Positions 63,401-64,000 of a stretch of 64,000 nucleotides of DNA are shown piece after piece; position 1 is the first letter of the stretch, and every line of letters begins with the position of its first letter. Made by a program: the position numbers and the translations under genes. The notes beneath the pieces are model-generated. The model searched no databases. It was not told where the DNA came from and saw only the letters and a program-made list of their open reading frames with translations. Source of the DNA: Gammaproteobacteria bacterium (GTDB lineage Bacteria; Pseudomonadota; Gammaproteobacteria; Pseudomonadales; Azotimanducaceae); NCBI GenBank assembly GCA_026707735.1, contig JAPOWH010000027.1, positions 79,250-143,249 on the forward strand, read 5' to 3'.

Positions 63401-64000
63401 CCAGGAATTGCATCAAAGTCGTAGGTTCTTCTTGAATCTTGGGAACAACGGTGCTTAGCAGCCGCCTATAGTCCGTGTCGTCCAAAACCGCTGAAGCGAA
63501 TCTAAGTGGAACCCAATAGTTGCCATCGTCTGTAAAAGACCTATACAACCTATCGAGAGGCTCAGGTGGCTCCACAAGTTTGCTCAGGCGCGTAAGCCGC
63601 TCAACATTCTTCTGCTCGATCGCTTGGTCCATCGCCAGTTCAATGTGAGTCTTAGACTCGGCAGGTGCAGCTGGCCAAAGTTCGCCGAATTCCTGTGCGA
63701 GTTCTTCAGGAGGTTGCATCCCCATGGCGCGATAGTGCTGATTGAGCGTATCTACATAGCCCTCATCGTCAGTGAAATGTTGAACAAGCTGCAAGTCCAA
63801 CCGATCAGATATATCGACCTGATTTACCGCAGTGCACAATCTACGAATGAGACGCGCCACATAGTCCAATCGCGCAAATCTTCCAAGTGAAGTTTTCTCG
63901 GTCTCATCGCTATCTTCCTCCGCCATCAGCTCGACGACCTTGGCGAGCTCCTCCTCGAACATGGAGACGAACCCGTCGAGCCTTTCGGCCGACTTCTCCT
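60417..64000 (-). CDS. Very large alpha-helical repeat protein of unknown function (5' end outside window)
   Basis: At least 1193 residues; the frame is open to the last base, and an ATG at 63962 lies inside continuous coding sequence, so the real N-terminus is beyond the window. No signal peptide, membrane segment or catalytic motif is seen in this part. It is rich in Asp, Glu and Leu, with many helical pairs of about 34-40 residues that resemble TPR or other solenoid repeats (for example AREYYEKLVVDQIQYG, DFEKARESVRLLF). The segment GKELEVFLIAMSPAERRSSM and others are not known to me. A scaffold or regulator role is a guess. Confidence 0.85.
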   Translation of the reverse strand, partial: EKSAERLDGFVSMFEEELAKVVELMAEEDSDETEKTSLGRFARLDYVARLIRRLCTAVNQVDISDRLDLQLVQHFTDDEGYVDTLNQHYRAMGMQPPEELAQEFGELWPAAPAESKTHIELAMDQAIEQKNVERLTRLSKLVEPPEPLDRLYRSFTDDGNYWVPLRFASAVLDDTDYRRLLSTVVPKIQEEPTTLMQFLVQDPAFAIEIEDILDIRLVTFDEQFYKNREVKTLLQRYFYGLSSVRQYLDKRGDTDDVVMFYEQIVDAMQPNYYVSYEVYDLHNELMRTPLTAEQGERVKQSTASLMRKLDLRDEYAVRPLMLVMLQFDVDPGNLDVFYDIVDTVQVASRSSETIPELIRNFYSGDKDNSFELLIDLITNNPMYSYDLVDALYGSFKEQYLQLFEEIRDGRVDDLNLAKTVLNLPSPYRYRDDPDYETVFQDMRSIYESLWEQFPDDEELLRYLVMSSLYARPEKSLKYLDAYYERDKSDEFVRLAYYMRALEYERYDRALTIALDQERDLRDKQVRDDIIERNDTVARNNPHDPSSRILIRVRGASMYNPTDSVPDSIEATMARLQEIATSENIEEEEIPNLLRYMWRGVQAANLGDLMRSYYSRSNVLPMLLQWPSKGSPTSNVMYMSSYRMVTVPPLGGSLRRQNQFDEEHEEIPTLLEVLISKAPLGKELEVFLIAMSPAERRSSMMLYDKVAQAYREFPDQLALRLTQLSDRVIRGVADDHEFTLWTMLLLTSESSLSDLEADALVTRSSSLDSTAAEQFLTVARLLASIGRIDEAREYYEKLVVDQIQYGEFPGNMGMYRGYYPSTFQMSVLQLIEDAIERLPKESAQSFVLRMLEVARPLEDEPALRHVFEAFAVRTLSKLHDPADVIDHAREIVPLVDAQVDNVRDFDGTRLIQLARLQYMAGDFEKARESVRLLFVHETLEAPSDGTSPNVSSFRYGPSPDQELRQKISNIGRVLGLHVPYDSGTISDSSYLGREPAISNLFIGLLEDVVDFDNSDAVVAMVNSLQSLLDEPNISQSAVLKALSSVAQIHSLRDELDRSTAIANDMQDWVLSHLDDELDPSIVSTMVGLVTQLEVRMNPEIARIVMERDLLRPSQTVELLKAIRQGQTDPEILEIAKLADSEMASLSLLREIRAVANDAQDEEYVRDLDSRILVLENAYESIELAGGLIEPQEST

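Noticed and set aside
1..64000. CRISPR arrays, insertion sequences, phage genes, integrases, rRNA and tRNA
   Set aside because: None seen: no regularly spaced direct repeats, no transposase or integrase reading frame, no RNA-gene landmarks in the intergenic gaps.

Overview
The window reads as chromosome of a free-living or host-associated Gram-negative bacterium. The evidence is two TonB-dependent outer-membrane receptors, an LpxL-type lipid A acyltransferase and a Cus-type tripartite efflux pump. CobT of the aerobic B12 pathway, YejABE, YqiJK/PspA, and many acyl-CoA, CoA-transferase and Fe(II)/2-oxoglutarate enzymes suggest Pseudomonadota, most likely an uncultured marine or sponge-type gammaproteobacterium; the taxonomic part is inference. 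There is no rRNA, tRNA, CRISPR array, insertion sequence or prophage. Genes are dense, often coupled by 1-14 base overlaps, and TTG or GTG starts with good Shine-Dalgarno sequences are common.

Layout. 1-2335 (+): the 3' part of cobT and a PhoD-like phosphatase. 2367-20361 (-): a small monooxygenase-fold protein; a TonB receptor with a near-consensus promoter; a long run holding an OppBCDF-type ABC importer behind a MoxR ATPase/VWA pair, an enoyl-CoA hydratase/isomerase and a phytanoyl-CoA dioxygenase-like protein; then a membrane-stress operon (unknown protein, PspA, YqiJ, flotillin YqiK). 20681-27752 (+): amidohydrolase, YejA, YejB, YejE, class III CoA-transferase and a histone-deacetylase-fold amidohydrolase, which looks like one uptake and catabolism unit. 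27828-33160 (-): an Eis-like acetyltransferase, a luciferase-like (LLM) oxidoreductase and a second TonB receptor. 33419-40403: a PPOX-fold protein, two more LLM oxidoreductases, an acyl-CoA synthetase, an MmsA-type aldehyde dehydrogenase and a small membrane protein.

40437-47845: a TauD-family dioxygenase, then cusCBA, whose CusB carries two CusF-like domains at its C-terminus. 47891-55109: a HAD hydrolase, a lipid A acyltransferase, a FATP-type acyl-CoA synthetase, a small membrane protein, an MBL-fold hydrolase, an acyl-CoA dehydrogenase and a hydratase that appears to start at CTG. 55116-57773: homogentisate dioxygenase and 4-hydroxyphenylpyruvate dioxygenase divergent from a MarR regulator. 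57893-60223: a double CaiB/BaiF CoA-transferase. 60417-64000 (-): the 3' part of a very large helical-repeat protein of unknown function.

Taken together, the window encodes a scavenging lifestyle: outer-membrane receptors and two oligopeptide-type importers bring in compounds, and CoA ligases, CoA-transferases, hydratases, dehydrogenases and mononuclear-iron dioxygenases degrade acyl and aromatic substrates. Envelope maintenance and copper/silver export sit alongside. No single dramatic new system stands out. The best leads are the Yej/CoA-transferase/deacetylase operon, the first gene of the PspA-flotillin operon, the FN3-like insert in the importer permease, the CusB-CusF-CusF fusion and the giant repeat protein.
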